Assembly (NCBI GenBank): GCA_036852015.1
Contig: JAANDG010000192.1
Location: 62,001 to 126,000 of the forward strand
DNA from: Pelodera strongyloides
Lineage: Eukaryota > Nematoda > Chromadorea > Rhabditida > Rhabditidae
DNA length: 64,000 bases
Direction of reading: 5' to 3'
How positions within the stretch are numbered: the stretch's first letter is position 1; every line of letters starts with the position of its first letter. The notes below the pieces were generated by a model, which was not told the origin of the DNA, did not search any database, and worked only from the letters and a program-made list of their open reading frames with translations. The translations under genes were made by a program, and so were the position numbers. This document shows positions 61,046 through 64,000 of the stretch, one piece after another.

Positions 61046-61470
61046 ACTGTAGAAGGTAGACGGCAAATTTGCAATCCATCTCGAACCTTTGTATCACCTG
61101 GAACAAATAATAACAAATAGTAACGATTTACAACTATATTTTAGACAATCATGTAATACGAATTAGTCAAAACTGCACAGTTCTTATATTAGTTAGGGTG
61201 AAGAGTTCAGGGGCATCTATGTGGCCTGTGTAGACAGTAGACACACACAGCATTATTCCTGAAAGTCTGCCAGTTTTTGTAATAAAGCGTAATATTTCCA
61301 TCAACTATGGGAATAAGCAAACTACATCAGTGTTCAACTACTACATCAACCACGATATACCTTGAATCGTTGAAGATCTCCGTTCCTTATTGAAAAGAGC
61401 TATCTCGGTTGGGAAGCCGCCCGAAGTCAGACGCAGTCTTCTTATTGTGTCGACCTTCATCTTCAACTTC
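61046..61470 (-). other. Two weak candidate exons, unrecognised
   Basis: On the minus strand, TTATTCAG at about 61475 opens an ATG-started frame (MKLKMKVDTIRRLRLTSG...) ending in CAAG|gtatat near 61358. A second acceptor, GTTCCAG near 61105, keeps a frame (GDTKVRDGLQICRLPSTV...) that stops about 40 codons later. The splice fit is plausible, but I see no family and no further exons. It could be chance. Confidence 0.2.
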
Positions 61471-61529
61471 ATCTGAATAACATATATAAATTATAAAAAA
61501 TGTTAGAATGCTGCCAATCCTTTTAGGGA

Positions 61530-61622
61530 GAGAGCGGAGAGAGGGAGGGATAGAGGGAGAGAGGAAGAGATAGAAAGAGAGAAGGGAGAGAGGGAGGGAG
61601 ATTGAGAGAGGGAGAGAGCGGC
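61530..61622. repeat. GA-rich simple repeat
   Basis: GAGAGAGGGAG and GGAGAGAG runs. The surrounding 60189-62900 is AT-rich, with no clear gene or element. Confidence 0.9.
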
Positions 61623-63286
61623 GGAAATGGGGTAAATAACTAGGACCCTTTTTATGTATTCGAAAATGGTTTCTCACTTTACTTCGACTATTTTCAAATG
61701 AAACTCCTACGCATTTAGAGTAAACCGTGCATGTATGGAGAAAGTGATTGTGTCATATTGATCATTTCAATCAAAATACTGAAATTTAAATTAAAGCTAT
61801 TTCTACTATCCCTGAAGAAAGTTATCTTGTAAAGAGAGGTCCATTTAACAATATGTAGGAAAGACAAAAAGCTGGCAGAAGTGTAATCCAGCTACCAGAG
61901 ACACATCTGTGACGTTGTTCGTGGGTCTTCAGGCTTGGGTATTATAATAATATGGGGTGAGAACACCTCTTCCCGAAAACAGTTGTAGAACAGAACTCAG
62001 ATTTCACAAAGCCAAATCCAGTAATACTATTCAAGGGGCACACAAGTTCCAGGGGAAAATATGCAGATAATTACACTATCGATGAGAGTCTAAGGTATTT
62101 TCGAGTCAAGAGTTTTGTCTCGTTAGTCCCAGTAAATGGTTTTTTTCTTTCGGCTGGGAATGGTCCGGTTAATGCACTGATCATGCATTCACCGGTGGGG
62201 ATCAACAGCCGTTGCCCAGTACCTAGTCTAAAGTGAGTGGGACTGACCGCCCACCAACTAGGCGCCTCCCTTCGGCATTTACGTTCTGCGGCACATCGGG
62301 ATTACGGTAGAAATACAAGAGAGTTATATCCGAAAAAGACCCAGACCCCCACTCATAGTGTAATCATCTGCACATTTTCCCCATGGAACTTGTATGCACC
62401 TCGAATACTACTACTAGACATGGCCGTGCGAAACCCAAGTTATATTCTGCAACTGCCAACCGAAACTAGTGTTCTAGCCCCATACTACTACAACACGCAA
62501 GCCTGAAGGCTCGTGGACAACGTCACAGATGGGTGTCTAGCAGCTGGATTACGTATCTGACAGCGAACTGTCTCTCCTACACAATGTTTAACGGACCTCG
62601 GTTTAGACGATAACTTTCTTCCAGGATGATGAAAATAGCGTCAACGTTATGGGAAAATTTGTTACTTTAGCGACTGATTCATCTGACCTAAGAAACACGT
62701 CCATACCACTGTTATAAATAATGAATCTCTATGGTACAACTAGTCAGGACCTTTGTGCAATCTAGTCACCCGCTGATAAGTTTTAGGATCTTTGAAACCG
62801 TTGGGTCTTGAAGCGACAGAAGAAAAAGAACTTTGAAATTAAACCCCGTATCTTTATTGAAACGATCACTATAACTATATCCCTTTCTCCGATACATCCA
62901 TGTTTTAATATAAATTGTAAAATCTATTTATCTATTTACTTCAACCAACATGAGAAGCCACTTTCAAAATATTAGTTTATCTTTGAAATCTAGGTCTCTC
63001 AATGTCTCTCCCTTCTCTCTCAAACTGTCTCTTGTGATTCTTATGATGAATAGCTTCGGCACGCAAGCTAAATCCGCTAAGAGCCCACACTCAGAAAAAC
63101 GACGGTTTTTAGTTTAACGGCAATGGTACTACCTCCAATCTACTTATTGTTAGGCTAAATAAAAAACTTCTTGCGGCTCCTAACTTCCTATCTAACAAAA
63201 GATTTACGCACAATCACTGCGTTAATTTGGTATTTAAGCTAATCTGTGAAAAACAAAAACTTATGTGGATGGATGCACTTCTCCAT

Positions 63287-63409
63287 CTAGTTGATGTGGT
63301 CCTTGATCTCCTTGTGCTCGTGGACGAGCTCCTTGACCTCCTCATCCTCCTCCTCATCCATTAGTCGACCTCCAAACAGTCCCCCAGATTTTGGACCAGA
63401 AACGCACAT
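63287..63409 (-). CDS. Tiny acidic ORF or terminal exon, unrecognised
   Basis: Forty codons from ATG at 63409 to TAG. The text is MCVSGPKSGGLFGGRLMDE followed by EEDEEVKELVHEHKEIKDHIN. An acceptor-like TTTTCTAG lies 15 bp upstream, so this may be the last exon of a minus-strand gene whose other exons are beyond the window. The start MC..G...GG faintly recalls the N-terminus of type-1 cystatins, but the length is less than half and the QVVAG-like motif is absent. The charged helix-like tail could simply be compositional. Confidence 0.25.
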   Translation of the reverse strand: MCVSGPKSGGLFGGRLMDEEEDEEVKELVHEHKEIKDHIN

Positions 63410-63726
63410 CGGCACCACTCAAATCTAGAAAACGGAAAGTAAGGCAGTTTTGGAAATTGATCCTCATATGAAATACAAGTGCATAACTCGAAACTCAATT
63501 TGTACATCTGAAAACCACAGCTTGGCCGACAAGGAGCGAATTACACAGGAATTTCTAGATTAATATTTGTCAATCAATTGAATGACCTTGATAATAAGGG
63601 GGGAGTGATCGAACCAGTAAAGCGGAAGAATATTTGAAACGTGCGCATGTGATTTCAGCGCTTTTGAATTTAGAATACATGCTAATTTACGCAAAACTGT
63701 TTGGTATGCTAATTTGCTGCTCGCTT

Positions 63727-63973
63727 AGGGCGCATTCGAGTTGGACATTTTCCGGAAAAGAAAAGAAAACTTTTGGTTCGAGATGGATTTCACCAGAAAA
63801 GAATGCAATTGCCACGCATACACATGCAAATGATCGATTGATTTTAGTTTCAATTACGGTACAATTGCATTTTCGACAATTATTTTGCGTGTATTATTTT
63901 TTTTCTGGGTGTCCATCTCGAACCACTTTTTTCTTTTCTTTTCCGGAAAATGTCCAACTCGAATGCGCCCTCA
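63727..63973. mobile_element. MITE with AGGGCGCATTCGAGTTGGAC ends
   Basis: Left AGGGCGCATTCGAGTTGGAC then ATTTTCCGGAAAAGAAAAG; right CTTTTCCGGAAAATGTCCAA then CTCGAATGCGCCCT. Sub-terminal GGTTCGAGATGGA/TCCATCTCGAACC extends the arms to about 65 bp. No coding content. Confidence 0.9.
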
Positions 63974-64000
63974 AGAGCGTGCGTGATGTAAAGCAAACGA

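Overview
The window is a stretch of eukaryotic, metazoan-type nuclear DNA: intron-dense genes (up to 36 exons), short GT-AG introns with strong TTTCAG-like acceptors, AT-rich spacers, many short inverted-repeat transposons, pol III tRNA genes and long dinucleotide repeats. There are no prokaryotic operons and no intact transposase or reverse transcriptase. The tight TTTCAG acceptors and a long secreted protein made of six-cysteine lustrin-type modules fit a nematode best. That assignment is an inference of moderate confidence, because no species-level marker is visible.

Genes were rebuilt exon by exon, using splice sites, phase continuity and family similarity. From left to right: (1) 337-5185 (+), 3' part of an ABCG (white/ABCG5-8-like) half-transporter whose ATPase motifs all look degenerate; (2) 6743-9795 (+), an unrecognised single-pass membrane protein, 5' end not found, last exon running into a MITE; (3) 10776-12543 (+), a HIG1-domain mitochondrial protein; (4) 15881-30746 (+), a complete 36-exon DENND5-type DENN/RUN/PLAT/RUN Rab regulator with a long 3' UTR; (5) 33733-36563 (+), an SLC35D/SQV-7-type nucleotide-sugar transporter; (6) 46145-37395 (-), a 22-exon RG-rich/CCCH/RWD/CHY zinc-finger protein; (7) 48765-59569 (+), a 30-exon secreted protein with about sixteen six-cysteine modules. 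Genes 5 and 6 converge; genes 6 and 7 diverge. Nothing suggests that the seven genes share a pathway.

Spacers and introns are filled with non-autonomous elements. Several MITE families end in TTAA-AG..., and a separate family has the terminal repeat CTGAGRCCRTATTCACC. Long foldback elements also occur. Two good tRNA genes are present: Gly-TCC in an intron of gene 6, and Glu-CTC inside a 1.1-kb transposon in another intron of the same gene. Several tRNA-like, B-box-bearing fragments look like SINE remnants. About 0.8 kb upstream of gene 4 lies a higher-order satellite of hairpin-forming ~62-bp units in ~251-bp blocks.

Beyond gene 7 (59570-64000) there is mostly repeat DNA, two weak candidate exons and one tiny acidic ORF on the minus strand. 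All exon coordinates are manual predictions. Internal phases are consistent across every complete gene, but no transcript or protein search could be run.
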